NCBI GenBank assembly: GCA_903831485.1
Contig: CAIKXW010000361.1
Span: 1 to 15,839 of the forward strand
DNA: 15,839 bases
Direction: 5' to 3'
Source of the DNA: an uncultured Alphaproteobacteria bacterium
GTDB lineage: Bacteria; Pseudomonadota; Alphaproteobacteria; Caulobacterales; Hyphomonadaceae
In this document: in pieces, positions 7,043 to 14,887 of the stretch
Numbering within the stretch: the first letter of the stretch is position 1
How the letters are laid out: every line of letters starts with the position of its first letter
Made by a program: the position numbers and the translations under genes
The notes under the pieces: model-generated
Told to the model about the DNA's origin: nothing
Database searches by the model: none
The model's input: the letters and a program-made list of their open reading frames with translations, nothing else

Positions 7043-9654
7043 GATGCGACGATATTGACGATACGGCCGGGGACCACAATCACCTTTCGCACGGTGAGCC
7101 CCGCCAGATGTTGCATCACCGCATCATCCGCACGGGCGGCGGCCTCCACGGCGGCCGGGTCGGCGCTGGCCGATACTGTGATTTCCGCGCGCCTCTTGCC
7201 ATTGATCTGCACGGGCAGCGTGACCGTGTCGGAGACCAGCAGGGCAGGGTCCGGTGTTGGCCACCTGGCTGTCGCAACCATGCCGGCGCCGCCCAGCAAG
7301 GCCCAGCATTCTTCGGCCAGATGCGGCGCGAAGGGTGCTGCGATCTGGGCGAACAGGCGAAGCGCCTCGCGGCGGGCGGTGGCCATGCCGGGCGCTGCGG
7401 ATTGCTCCGCCCTGCGCAGGGCGTTGCCCAGCTCGTTCATGCGGGCGATACCGACATTGAAATGGAATTTCTCGATGCCGTTCGTCACATCGCGCACGGT
7501 GCGATGGGCGAGGCGGCGCAGGTCCAGCGGCTCGCCGCTGTCGGCCGGGCCATCGTCTGCCGCAGGGGCCGCTTCCACCAGCGCCCACAGTTTCTGGATC
7601 GAGCCCCACGCGCCGCGTACGCCGGCGTCGGTCCATTCGAAGTCGCGCTCGGGCGGCGAGTCCGACAGCACGAACCAGCGGGCGACGTCTGCGCCGTAGT
7701 CCGCGATGATCTGGATCGGATCGACGACGTTCTTCTTCGACTTCGACATCTTCTCGACGCCGCCGATCGCGACAGGCTTGCCACTGGAGATTTCGACGAG
7801 CGCACCGTCGCGCTTCTCGATCTCCTCGGGCAGGAGCCACTGGCCATCCGCAGACTTGTACGTCTCGTGCGTGACCATGCCCTGCGTGAACAGCCCGGCG
7901 AAGGGTTCGCCGCTGGGCAGGTCGAGCAGGCCAATATCGCGCAGGGCGCGGGTGAAGAAGCGCGAATAGAGCAGGTGGAGAACCGCATGCTCGACGCCGC
8001 CGATATACTGGTCGACGGGCAGCCAGTAGCCGGCTTCTTCCCTGTTGATCGGCTCTTTCGATTTCGGATCGCAGAAGCGCGCGAAATACCAGGACGAGTC
8101 CACGAACGTATCCATCGTGTCCGTCTCACGCTCGGCTTTGCCGCCGCAGCTGGGGCAGGCGACATGCTTCCACGTCGGATGGCGCGCCAGCGGGTTGCCC
8201 GGCTCGGAGAAGTCGGCGTTGTCGGGAAGACGGACGGGCAACTGATCGTCCGGCACGGGCGCGGTTCCGCATGCGGCGCACTTGATGACCGGGATTGGGC
8301 ATCCCCAGTAGCGCTGGCGCGAGACGCCCCAGTCGCGCAGGCGATACTGTGTTGTCGCCTCGCCGGCCTGACGATCCAGCAGCGCCTTGATCGCGACGGT
8401 GATCGCGTCCTTCGTCGTGAGGCCGTTCAGGAAGTCGGAATTGTAGATCGTGCCTTCGCCGGCATAGGCCTCGCCGCGCACGGTGTAGCTCTCAGGGTCG
8501 GCGCCAGGCGGCAGCACAACCGGCTTGAAGGGCAGGCCATACTTCTCCGCGAACTCGATATCGCGCTGGTCGCCGGCGGGCGAGCCGAAGATCGCGCCTG
8601 AGCCGTAGGTGGACAGCACGAAGTTCGCCGCCCAGACGGGCAGCTCCCAGTTGGGATCAAACGGATGCTTCACGCGGATGCCGAGGTCGATGCCGACCTT
8701 ATCGGCCTTCTCGATGTCGGCTTCGGACGTGCCGCGCGCAGCGCAATCGGCCATGAATTTCGCAACGTCCGGTCGTGACTTGGCAATTTGCTTCGTCAGC
8801 GGATGGTCCGGCGCGAGCGCAAGGAAGGCGGCGCCGAACAGCGTGTCGGGACGCGTGGTGAAGACTTCGATGGGGTCGGTCGCGTGATTGGGGCCGCCAT
8901 CGCCGGTGGGGCGGGGCAGGAAGTCCGGCGCATGCGCGATCTCCCACCAGATCTTCGCGCCCTGGCTCTTGCCGATCCAGTTGGCCTGCATCGTGCGGAC
9001 CTTGTCGGGCCAGCGGTCGAGCGTGTTCAGCGCTTCCAGCAGATCATCGCCATACTTGGTGATACGGAAGAACCACTGCTCCAGCTCGCGCTGTTCGACG
9101 ACAGCGCCGGAACGCCAGCCGCGACCGTCCACCACCTGCTCGTTGGCCAGCACGGTGTTCTCGACAGGATCCCAGTTCACTTTCGCAGAGCGGCGATAGA
9201 CCAGATCGCTGGCCAGCATCCTCAGGAAGATGCGCTGCTGCTGTTCGTAATAGTCAGGCTCGCAGGTCGTGACTTCCTTCGACCAGTCGAAGCTCAGTCC
9301 CAGCGGCGCGAACTGATCCTTCATCGCCTGGATGTTCTGCAGCGTCCACGTGCGGGGCTGGGCTTGTCTCTCTATGGCGGCGTTCTCTGCCGGCAGGCCG
9401 AACGCATCCCAGCCCATCGGGTGCAGGACGTTGTAGCCGTTGGCGATGCGATAGCGCGCGACGACGTCGCCCATCGCATAGTTGCGGACATGGCCCATGT
9501 GGAGCCGGCCCGAGGGGTAGGGGAACATCTCGAGGATGTAGGCCTTGGGCATGTCGCCCGCTTCGCTCGCGGACCTCGCGCGGAAGACCTGCGCGCGTTC
9601 CCACGCGGCGCGCCATTTCGGCTCGGTCTCTTTGGGATTGTAGCGGGTGGCCAT
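7039..9654 (-). CDS. leuS: Leucyl-tRNA synthetase LeuS
   Basis: This 871-residue class I synthetase attaches leucine to tRNA-Leu. [15 protein letters not shown] (46-60) contains the HIGH-type motif HMGH (52-55), and KMSKS lies at 635-639. The editing domain shows the threonine-rich TTRPDT (266-271). A zinc-binding insert has Cys pairs in CAAC (about 458-461) and CPSC (about 497-500). The C-terminal anticodon-binding and tail domains are complete, and the length is usual for bacteria. Its stop overlaps the lptE start by 4 bases (ATGA). No strong ribosome binding site is seen before the ATG at 9654. The 68 bases to the upstream DUF3576 gene show no clear promoter, so a common transcript is plausible. 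Confidence 0.97.
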   Translation of the reverse strand: MATRYNPKETEPKWRAAWERAQVFRARSASEAGDMPKAYILEMFPYPSGRLHMGHVRNYAMGDVVARYRIANGYNVLHPMGWDAFGLPAENAAIERQAQPRTWTLQNIQAMKDQFAPLGLSFDWSKEVTTCEPDYYEQQQRIFLRMLASDLVYRRSAKVNWDPVENTVLANEQVVDGRGWRSGAVVEQRELEQWFFRITKYGDDLLEALNTLDRWPDKVRTMQANWIGKSQGAKIWWEIAHAPDFLPRPTGDGGPNHATDPIEVFTTRPDTLFGAAFLALAPDHPLTKQIAKSRPDVAKFMADCAARGTSEADIEKADKVGIDLGIRVKHPFDPNWELPVWAANFVLSTYGSGAIFGSPAGDQRDIEFAEKYGLPFKPVVLPPGADPESYTVRGEAYAGEGTIYNSDFLNGLTTKDAITVAIKALLDRQAGEATTQYRLRDWGVSRQRYWGCPIPVIKCAACGTAPVPDDQLPVRLPDNADFSEPGNPLARHPTWKHVACPSCGGKAERETDTMDTFVDSSWYFARFCDPKSKEPINREEAGYWLPVDQYIGGVEHAVLHLLYSRFFTRALRDIGLLDLPSGEPFAGLFTQGMVTHETYKSADGQWLLPEEIEKRDGALVEISSGKPVAIGGVEKMSKSKKNVVDPIQIIADYGADVARWFVLSDSPPERDFEWTDAGVRGAWGSIQKLWALVEAAPAADDGPADSGEPLDLRRLAHRTVRDVTNGIEKFHFNVGIARMNELGNALRRAEQSAAPGMATARREALRLFAQIAAPFAPHLAEECWALLGGAGMVATARWPTPDPALLVSDTVTLPVQINGKRRAEITVSASADPAAVEAAARADDAVMQHLAGLTVRKVIVVPGRIVNIVAS

Positions 9655-9722
9655 CGTGTCGCTCGTGTCCGTTCAGAAGCGGGGGTTTGCATATCCCGCC
9701 GCCAAACGAAAAGCGACGGGGC

Positions 9723-10178
9723 TTATTCGACGCCGCCGAGTCGAAGCTGGCGGGCCTTCGCAAGGATCGCGTTCTCGAGCGCGATATTGGTGTCAGGGCT
9801 CACCGAGGCAGGCACCCAGGCGCCGCCGACCAGCGTTTCCCGGAAGACGGCGGCCGAGATGCCGTCAGCGCGCAGGCGCGTGTCGAGGATGTAGACGGTA
9901 GCCTTCAGGCGCTCGTCGGCTTTCGACGGGTTGGCGTACCAGTCGGTTATGACGACGCCGCCGTACGGGTCGGCCGAGGCGAGCGGCAGGAAGGACAGGG
10001 TGTCGAGCGTGGCGCGCCACAGATAGGCGTTGACGCCAAGGCTGCCGGTTTCTTCCGGGCCCAGCTGGGAGCTGGAGGATTCGGCCGTGTTTGCGGTCGA
10101 GGAGCCGAAGATGGTGCATCCCGAGGCCACGAGGCCGGCGGAAACCATCAGGGCGGCAGTCGCCACACGTGAAAACAT
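9723..10178 (-). CDS. DUF3576 domain lipoprotein
   Basis: This protein of about 151 residues has a lipoprotein signal ending in the lipobox VASGC (Cys21 from the ATG at 10178). The body LGVNAYLWRATLDTLSFLPLASADPYGGVVITDWY (shown in parts: LGVNAYLWRATLDTL, then PLASADPYGGVVITDWY) matches my memory of the DUF3576 family, found in alphaproteobacteria beside leuS and lptE. Function is unknown. The neighbourhood suggests an envelope role (inference). A GTG at 10184 is a possible longer start. GGAG at about 10189-10192 sits 4 bases from that GTG or 10 from the ATG, so the start is ambiguous by two residues. It is probably the first gene of the DUF3576-leuS-lptE-holA operon and is divergent from the porin gene. 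Confidence 0.8.
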   Translation of the reverse strand: MFSRVATAALMVSAGLVASGCTIFGSSTANTAESSSSQLGPEETGSLGVNAYLWRATLDTLSFLPLASADPYGGVVITDWYANPSKADERLKATVYILDTRLRADGISAAVFRETLVGGAWVPASVSPDTNIALENAILAKARQLRLGGVE

Positions 10179-10223
10179 CACCACGTCACTCCGTCATCCG
10201 GCGCATTGCGCCCCCAAGGGAAG

Positions 10224-10244
10224 CCCCCCTCCAGAAAAGGGGGG
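10224..10244. repeat. GC-rich hairpin in the divergent intergenic region
   Basis: CCCCCCT (10224-10230) pairs with AGGGGGG (10238-10244) around CCAGAAA. This is a perfect 7-bp stem without a following T-run. The motif resembles a common intergenic repeat in GC-rich proteobacteria (recalled). It lies between the divergent DUF3576 and porin genes, where a terminator makes little sense, so a dispersed repeat is the better reading. A TATAGA at 10329-10334 could be a -10 element for the porin gene, but no convincing -35 is seen. Confidence 0.45.
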
Positions 10245-10370
10245 AGGCGAGGGAGCCGCTTCCTTAGCTGCTGGCCGGTCCCGCACGCAAGGGCCGAGCG
10301 CCGTTAGCCCCGCCGCAACACCGCCTCATATAGAGCCTGAACTGAACTGTGATTGCGGAGGAATTCTGGC

Positions 10371-11594
10371 ATGCGCGGACCTATTTCGCCGACGCTGACG
10401 ATTGCAGCGCTTGCCCTCGGCGCGGCTGGGCCTGCTTCCGCCCAGTCTGCTGATGGGGAGTGGCAGACAAAGGCGGAGGCCGTGCTCGTCGCCGGAGCAA
10501 TCGACGAAGGCGATCCGATCGCTCCGGCGGGCGATGTGCTGCTTGGCTCGGCCATGGTCGAGGTCGCACGATCGGACACGTTCGAGAACGGGCTGACGCT
10601 CGGCTGGCTTGGTGCGGCGCGGTTCGAGCGGGATGCGGCCTCGCGGCCAGCGTTTGCTGGGTCTTTTGCCGTCTGTCCCGCCGCGGTTGCCGGGTGTCCT
10701 TCGGCTGGCGGACTGTCGCCGGTCGCGCCATCGACCGGCCTGTCAGTGGGCGGCGTGCGGAGGAATAAGGACGGTTTCGTGGCTCTGGAGGCGGCGTCGG
10801 TGTCGCTGGCCGGGCCGTGGGGCGAGGGGGTGCTGGGCTGGGACGCGGGGGCGGCCGCGCGGCTGGATGCGCGCGCGCCAAGCGTGCTGACCCGCGCCTC
10901 CGCCTATTCGCCCGGCCTTGATCCGACGGCGCTCAGCATCGTGCGCGCACGCAATGACGTGACCGGGCCGTCGGCAAAGGCGAGCTATCTCTCGCCGCGC
11001 TGGCTCGGGCTTAGGGTTGGCGTGTCCTACACGCCGGAAGCCAACGAGCGCTCGGCCGATTTCGACCCCGATTTCAGCGGACCCGGACTCGCGTCCGCGC
11101 AAATCGAAGACGTCTGGGAGGGCGCGGTATCGTTCGCCCGCCAGTTTGCCGAGCAGGATCTGCGCGTGCGCGGCGCTGTCACCTATACCAACGCCGCCGC
11201 CGCATCGTCGCTTGCCGCCTTTGGCGACTATGAAGCCTGGGGCGCCGGGGTCGAGCTGGAGCATGACGGCTGGACGGGCGGGGCCCGCTGGCTGTCCAGC
11301 AACAATGCCTGGCAGGCCGGCGATGGCGACTACGAAGCCTGGGAAGTTGGCCTCGTGAAGGACGTCGAGGGCTGGCGGTTCGGCGTCGAGGGCGGCTGGG
11401 CGTCGGATGGTCTTCTGGACGTGGAAGGCGCCAGCTGGCTGGTGGGCGTCAGCCACGACATTTCCGAAAACCTGGAACTCGGCGTCGCCTGGAGCGCTGC
11501 TGAAGCAGACATTCCGGTACCGTCAGGAATCGGCACTGGCCACAGAAATGCCAGCAATGACGGGCTCTTGGTGGAATTCACTGTGCGTAATTAG
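10371..11594 (+). CDS. Porin-like outer-membrane beta-barrel protein
   Basis: This protein of about 407 residues starts at the ATG at 10371, which has GGAGG at 10357-10361 (9-base spacing); a TTG at 10353 is less likely. A signal peptide ends near PASAQ (about 21-25). The rest has alternating hydrophobic and polar residues, many Gly and Trp, and barrel-like segments such as KASYLSPRWLGLRVGVSYTPE in pieces (ASYLSPRW, GLRVGVSYTPE). These recall alphaproteobacterial general porins, where the strand reads Y-x-S-P-x-x-x-G-x-x-x-x-x-S-Y. GDYEAW occurs twice (about 284 and 318) in successive hairpins. Cys102 and Cys109 could form a disulfide in an extracellular loop. The last residue is Asn and not the usual aromatic. 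Substrate is unknown. Confidence 0.6.
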   Translation: MRGPISPTLTIAALALGAAGPASAQSADGEWQTKAEAVLVAGAIDEGDPIAPAGDVLLGSAMVEVARSDTFENGLTLGWLGAARFERDAASRPAFAGSFAVCPAAVAGCPSAGGLSPVAPSTGLSVGGVRRNKDGFVALEAASVSLAGPWGEGVLGWDAGAAARLDARAPSVLTRASAYSPGLDPTALSIVRARNDVTGPSAKASYLSPRWLGLRVGVSYTPEANERSADFDPDFSGPGLASAQIEDVWEGAVSFARQFAEQDLRVRGAVTYTNAAAASSLAAFGDYEAWGAGVELEHDGWTGGARWLSSNNAWQAGDGDYEAWEVGLVKDVEGWRFGVEGGWASDGLLDVEGASWLVGVSHDISENLELGVAWSAAEADIPVPSGIGTGHRNASNDGLLVEFTVRN

Positions 11595-11604
11595 TGACAC
11601 CCTC

Positions 11605-11620
11605 TGGCTAAAGAGAGCCA
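11605..11620 (+). terminator. Possible weak terminator hairpin after the porin gene
   Basis: TGGCT (11605-11609) pairs with AGCCA (11616-11620) 10 bases after the porin stop. The stem is only 5 bp and the downstream sequence is AAGGGCCTTC, not a T-run. It may contribute to 3' end formation, but this is a weak call. Confidence 0.25.
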
Positions 11621-11632
11621 AAGGGCCTTCAA

Positions 11633-11674
11633 TTAACTCCTGTTAACTTTTGTAGCCTGAGTCGCGGGTATTAT
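11633..11674 (+). promoter_or_regulatory. Putative promoter/operator region of the NtrZ-like gene
   Basis: TTAAC occurs twice in direct orientation (11633-11637 and 11643-11647), 10 bp apart, i.e. about one helical turn. TATTAT (11669-11674) could be a -10 box. GAGTC (11659-11663) fits the GANTC methylation site of the cell-cycle methylase CcrM. The pair looks like a CtrA box, TTAA-N7-TTAA, but the spacer here is 6, so it is a near miss. All of this is pattern-based inference. Confidence 0.3.
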
Positions 11675-11693
11675 GTCGGGCGAGAGGGTGGAC

Positions 11694-12203
11694 ATGCGGA
11701 TTTCCACAACATTGCTTTGTCTGGCCGCCTCGCTGGCGGCGGCCCCTGCGTTCGCGCAGGGAAATACGCAGCCTGCGGCGAAACCGCAGGGCAAGCCCCT
11801 GTCGCAAGCCGCGTCGCCGGCCGGCGACAATGCTGAGCGGCCCGCGCAAGCATCGCCGTTCAATTTCGGCCTTGGCATAAACAAGGGCGGTACGGAACGC
11901 TCGCTCCTGCAGGTCGGACCGATCCTCAAGGATGAGGTCGAGCTGACCTGGAAGCCAGCGAACAACTGGGGCGTCACGCTCGATCTCACCAGCCGCTCGT
12001 CGAACGCACTGCCCGCCCAGCTTTTCCCGCGCGAGGAAGTCACGGCCGGCGTCACCTACCAGCTCACGCCGCGCTTCCGCCTCGGCGGTGGTGTCACCGT
12101 GAAGGGCGACTCGGTCGCCGAGTCGCTGTCCGATCCGGCCACCCGCTTCGGCAAGGAAGGCTCCGAAGCCTCCGTCCGCATCGAGTCGGCTTTCTCGTTC
12201 TAA
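11694..12203 (+). CDS. ntrZ: NtrZ-like periplasmic protein
   Basis: This 169-residue protein has a clear signal peptide (MRISTTLLCLAASLAAAPAFAQ; cleavage after about residue 21) and then a low-complexity Gln/Ala/Pro-rich linker to about residue 55. The C-terminal part has repeated short beta-like segments (FNFGLGINKGG, WGVTLDLTSRS, VTAGVTYQLTPRFRLGGGV) and ends in RIESAFSF. This fits the small periplasmic NtrZ family of Caulobacter relatives, which is reported to act on the NtrY-NtrX two-component system. I recall ntrZ lying close to leuS and DUF3576 in Caulobacter. An in-frame ATG at 11673 is possible, but 11694 follows an AGAGGG-type ribosome site and gives a proper signal peptide. The alternative is a generic outer-membrane beta-barrel-like protein. 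Confidence 0.55.
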   Translation: MRISTTLLCLAASLAAAPAFAQGNTQPAAKPQGKPLSQAASPAGDNAERPAQASPFNFGLGINKGGTERSLLQVGPILKDEVELTWKPANNWGVTLDLTSRSSNALPAQLFPREEVTAGVTYQLTPRFRLGGGVTVKGDSVAESLSDPATRFGKEGSEASVRIESAFSF

Positions 12204-12204
12204 G

Positions 12205-12855
12205 CTAGCGCTTGCCCCAACCCGCAATCACGCTGTCGATCGCAGCCCATCCGGCTGCGTACAGCATCGCGCTTGCCGCGTTGCTGGCGTCGACGCCGCC
12301 GAGCGCGTAGGCGGGCAGGGGCGCCTCACGGCTCAGCTGACGGAAACGCAGCGCGCCCATGGCGTGCCCGGCTGTCGGGCTGCGGCTGGGAAAGACCGTC
12401 GAGACGATAACGGCGTCAACGCCAAGCCGCCTCGCGCGTGTGATCGCGGCGCGCGAGTGAGCGGCCGTCGTCTCGACCATGCCCGCGCGTGACCGAACGC
12501 CGCGCAGCAGGCGCTCCGGCCAGTGCACGCCGCTCGCCCCGATGCGCACAGCAAGGGCAGGGTCGGCCGAGACAAGCAGGATCAGCCCCCGCTGTCGGCA
12601 CAATCGCGCCAGCGCAAGTCCCATGGCGAGGCGCCTCTCCTCACCATAATGACGCCAGATCACCCCCGTGCCGCGCGGCAGGCGTCGGACAATTGCGCGC
12701 ACGTCCAGCGTCCGCGCCGGGTCGGTCACGAAGAAAGCGCGGGGCAGGGGTGCGCCATTGCGCGCTTTTGCGCCTTTTGCGGCGCGCGCAGCCGCCATGA
12801 GCTTGCGGCGGATCGCTGCCTGCGCTTTGGAAGAGTGCGTTTGAGAGGCGGACAT
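12205..12855 (-). CDS. Divergent ThiE/TenI-like (thiamine phosphate synthase fold) protein
   Basis: With the ATG at 12855 the protein has 216 residues; an ATG at 12798 would give 197. The layout resembles the TIM-barrel ThiE/TenI superfamily: FFVTDPART (41-49), RLPRGTGVIWRHYG (58-71), LILLVSADPALAVRIGASGVHW in pieces (LLVSADPALA 93-102, GASGVHW 106-112), VIVSTVFPSRSP (149-160) and YALGGVDASNA (183-193). ThiE joins the pyrimidine and thiazole units of thiamine. Here the usual G-V-H-L-G-Q-x-D is GVHWPERLL, and the lysine expected after FPT.TK is missing (FPSRSPTAG), so classic activity is doubtful. The gene is convergent with the NtrZ-like gene (one base between stops) and head to head with the YggS gene. 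Confidence 0.65.
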   Translation of the reverse strand: MSASQTHSSKAQAAIRRKLMAAARAAKGAKARNGAPLPRAFFVTDPARTLDVRAIVRRLPRGTGVIWRHYGEERRLAMGLALARLCRQRGLILLVSADPALAVRIGASGVHWPERLLRGVRSRAGMVETTAAHSRAAITRARRLGVDAVIVSTVFPSRSPTAGHAMGALRFRQLSREAPLPAYALGGVDASNAASAMLYAAGWAAIDSVIAGWGKR

Positions 12856-13534
12856 GAACGACGTCACCGATCCCGGCATTGCGGCTGCCCGCAGCGATAT
12901 TCTTGCCCGCATTGCCGCCGCCGCCAAGAGCACGGGTCGCGATCCCGCATCCGTGGCGCTGGTGGCCGTCTCGAAGACGCAGCCCGACGATCGCATCGAG
13001 GCGATGCTGTCGACGGGCCAGCGCGTCTTTGGCGAGAATCGCGTTCAGGAGGCGGAAGGCCGCTGGCAGAAACGCCGCGCTGAACATGCTGATCTCGAGC
13101 TGCGGCTGATCGGGCCGCTGCAGTCGAACAAGGCGAAAGAGGCCGTCGCGCTGTTCGACGTGATCGAGACACTGGATCGCGAGAAGCTGGCAGGAGCGCT
13201 GGCGGATGCCTGCGCAAAGGCCGGCCGCACGCCGCGCCTCTATGTGCAGGTGAATACCGGTGAGGAAGAGCAGAAGGCGGGGGTCGCACCCCAGGACGCC
13301 GACGCCTTCGTCGCATCAATGCGCCGCGACTATGGCTTTGAGATCGAGGGGCTGATGTGCATTCCGCCCGCAGAGGAGCCCGCCGGCCCCCACTTTGCCC
13401 TGCTTAGAAAGATCGCCGCGCGCAATGGCGTCGCGAAACTGTCGATGGGCATGAGCGCAGATTACGAACTGGCCGTGCTGCTGGGCGCGACCAGCGTGCG
13501 CGTGGGGTCAGCGTTGTTCGGGGCGCGCAACTGA
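12854..13534 (+). CDS. yggS: YggS/PLPBP-family pyridoxal phosphate homeostasis protein
   Basis: This 226-residue protein has the alanine-racemase-like barrel that holds pyridoxal 5'-phosphate on a lysine but usually has no enzymatic activity; the family helps keep vitamin B6 and amino acid pools balanced. The cofactor lysine is Lys41 in VALVAVSKTQP (34-44). FGENRVQEA (59-67), LRLIGPLQSNKAKE (83-96) and the C-terminal LSMGMSADYELAV and GATSVRVGSALFGARN are the diagnostic blocks. The usual LIGHLQ reads LIGPLQ here. GAGAGG at 12844-12849 precedes the ATG at 12854, supporting this start. Its start codon shares two bases with that of the divergent ThiE-like gene. AAGGCGG (13534-13540) and CCGCCTT (13561-13567) could form a shared terminator stem with the convergent downstream gene. 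Confidence 0.93.
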   Translation: MNDVTDPGIAAARSDILARIAAAAKSTGRDPASVALVAVSKTQPDDRIEAMLSTGQRVFGENRVQEAEGRWQKRRAEHADLELRLIGPLQSNKAKEAVALFDVIETLDREKLAGALADACAKAGRTPRLYVQVNTGEEEQKAGVAPQDADAFVASMRRDYGFEIEGLMCIPPAEEPAGPHFALLRKIAARNGVAKLSMGMSADYELAVLLGATSVRVGSALFGARN

Positions 13535-13549
13535 AGGCGGGCGCCGCTT

Positions 13550-14203
13550 TCAGGCCGCCGCCGCCTTCTCTCTCAAAGCCCGATCGCGATACGGCGCAAC
13601 GCGGCTCATGCCCCACGCCATCATGATCTGCGCGCCAGCATAGGTGACCCAGACGGCGCCGGGGAAGACGTCGACGCCTGCAAACTTCTCCGCCGCGATC
13701 AACGTGTCCGAGATCATGAAGATCACGGCGCCGAGGCGCGCCAGCATTGGCGCCTTCACGACAAAGGCCGTCGCGACCATCGTGGTGATGATCGCCTGGT
13801 AGATCAGCGCAGGGATCAGAAGATCGCCCATGCCGGGCAGCAGCCAGCCGAGCAGGCCGAGCGAGACGATGACGACGAGAACGGTGATGGGGAAGTCGCG
13901 CTTGTTGGGTCCGAGAATGCGCCCCCATTCGAGGAAGGCGAGAACGTAGAAGATATGCCCAACCGCGAATGCGCCCATGCCGGCGACGAAGACCAGCTCC
14001 AGCAGCACGTCTCCCGCCGCGCAGAACAGAAGCGCCGCGCCCGCCAGCCACGCCCGCTGGCTCAGTGCATAGAGGCCGAGCAGCACGATGCCCGCCGCCT
14101 TCCAGACAAGGCCGCCAGGAGGCGCAAGGCTCACCCACTCATTGGCGAGATGGGACAGCGCAATGGCGGCGCCGGCGAGAAACAGAAGCGTGCGGGTGTT
14201 CAT
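13550..14203 (-). CDS. Lysoplasmalogenase, YhhN/TMEM86 family membrane protein
   Basis: This 217-residue polytopic inner-membrane protein has about eight hydrophobic segments across its length. The family motifs are visible: LFCAAGDVLLE with Gly64-Asp65, GMGAFAVGHIFYVLAF with His83, and FMISDTLIAAEKF with Ser165-Asp166. Members hydrolyse the vinyl-ether bond of lysoplasmalogens or remodel related lipids; the bacterial substrate is often unproven. The GTG/ATG choice is simple: the ATG at 14203 precedes the first hydrophobic segment directly. It converges with yggS, with 15 bases between stops, and its own upstream 74 bases separate it from the L,D-transpeptidase gene on the same strand, so the two may share a transcript. 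Confidence 0.85.
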   Translation of the reverse strand: MNTRTLLFLAGAAIALSHLANEWVSLAPPGGLVWKAAGIVLLGLYALSQRAWLAGAALLFCAAGDVLLELVFVAGMGAFAVGHIFYVLAFLEWGRILGPNKRDFPITVLVVIVSLGLLGWLLPGMGDLLIPALIYQAIITTMVATAFVVKAPMLARLGAVIFMISDTLIAAEKFAGVDVFPGAVWVTYAGAQIMMAWGMSRVAPYRDRALREKAAAA

Positions 14204-14277
14204 GCGCGCTTGCTAGCGGGGCGCGGGCCGGATGTCGATTTGTCGTGAGGGCAGGGCCAGGACGCGCCTGGAGGGTG

Positions 14278-14790
14278 CTACCGCACGATCTCCAGCACAT
14301 CCCCAGGCTTCGCCGCCGCCAGCAACGCGAGCAGGTCGTCCCGCGCGCAGGCCACGCATCCCTCGGTCGGCGAATAGTCCGGTCGCGCGACATGCAGAAA
14401 GATGGCGCTGCCCCTGCCGGGAAGGATGGGGTCGTCATTATATCCCAGCGCGACGATCAGGTCGTAGACATGGTCCTCGCGCCAGAGTCTCTCGTGGCCA
14501 GCCGGATAGGGCAGGATCACCCGGCGGTTGTAGAAGACGTCCGCCGGGTCGTCGCACCAGCCCGCCTCGGCGATCAGGAGCTCTACCGGCAGGCCGCTCT
14601 GCGGCCGGGCGAGGCGGTCGGGCCGCCAGTAGACACAACGCATCGGCCAGGCGCCCAGGGGCGTCGCACCGTCGCCTTCGCGCTTGGATTCTGCGGGCGT
14701 AACGCCGCTTCTGCCCAGCGCGCAGCGCGCTTCGCCGCCGGGCCAGCGCAGTCTGCCCGTTGAATCCGCCACGAACGACGCGCCCGTCAT
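14278..14790 (-). CDS. L,D-transpeptidase (YkuD) family protein without signal peptide
   Basis: This 170-residue protein has the YkuD catalytic signature FLHVARPDYSPTEGCVAC (131-148), with the catalytic pair His133 and Cys145. SKREGDGATPLGAWPM (35-50) and VYDLIVALGYND (108-119) are further blocks of this short subfamily. YkuD enzymes form or cut L,D-peptide bonds in peptidoglycan in the periplasm. No signal peptide or membrane helix is seen from the ATG at 14790 (MTGASFVADSTG...), so export is unexplained: the true start may lie elsewhere, or the enzyme may act on muropeptides inside the cell (inference). The residue after the Cys is Val, where many family members have Arg. It is divergent from the CenR-like gene across 97 bases. 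Confidence 0.82.
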   Translation of the reverse strand: MTGASFVADSTGRLRWPGGEARCALGRSGVTPAESKREGDGATPLGAWPMRCVYWRPDRLARPQSGLPVELLIAEAGWCDDPADVFYNRRVILPYPAGHERLWREDHVYDLIVALGYNDDPILPGRGSAIFLHVARPDYSPTEGCVACARDDLLALLAAAKPGDVLEIVR

Positions 14791-14887
14791 GCCTCATGTC
14801 CGCTTCGTGATGGCTTCCTCGGCTGGAGCATCGTACCTACACTTGCTAAGCCATGCACGCAGAATGCAGGGCCGGGAGATGCCTTAG

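Noticed and set aside
7108..8601. Long plus-strand open frames (up to 497 codons) over leuS
   Set aside because: They are antisense shadows of leuS, which has all synthetase motifs intact on the minus strand; their translations lack family features.
9342..9352. CACGTG inside leuS as a parS core
   Set aside because: The flanks do not extend to TTTCACGTGAAA; a bare CACGTG is expected by chance.
10162..10177. A possible fifth parS near the DUF3576 start (CACACGTGAAAACA)
   Set aside because: Only one half-site is intact and it carries an extra A; the other arm does not match, so the palindrome is lost.
11633..11646. A consensus CtrA binding site
   Set aside because: The two TTAA elements are separated by 6 bases and the consensus needs 7, so it is reported only as a near miss.
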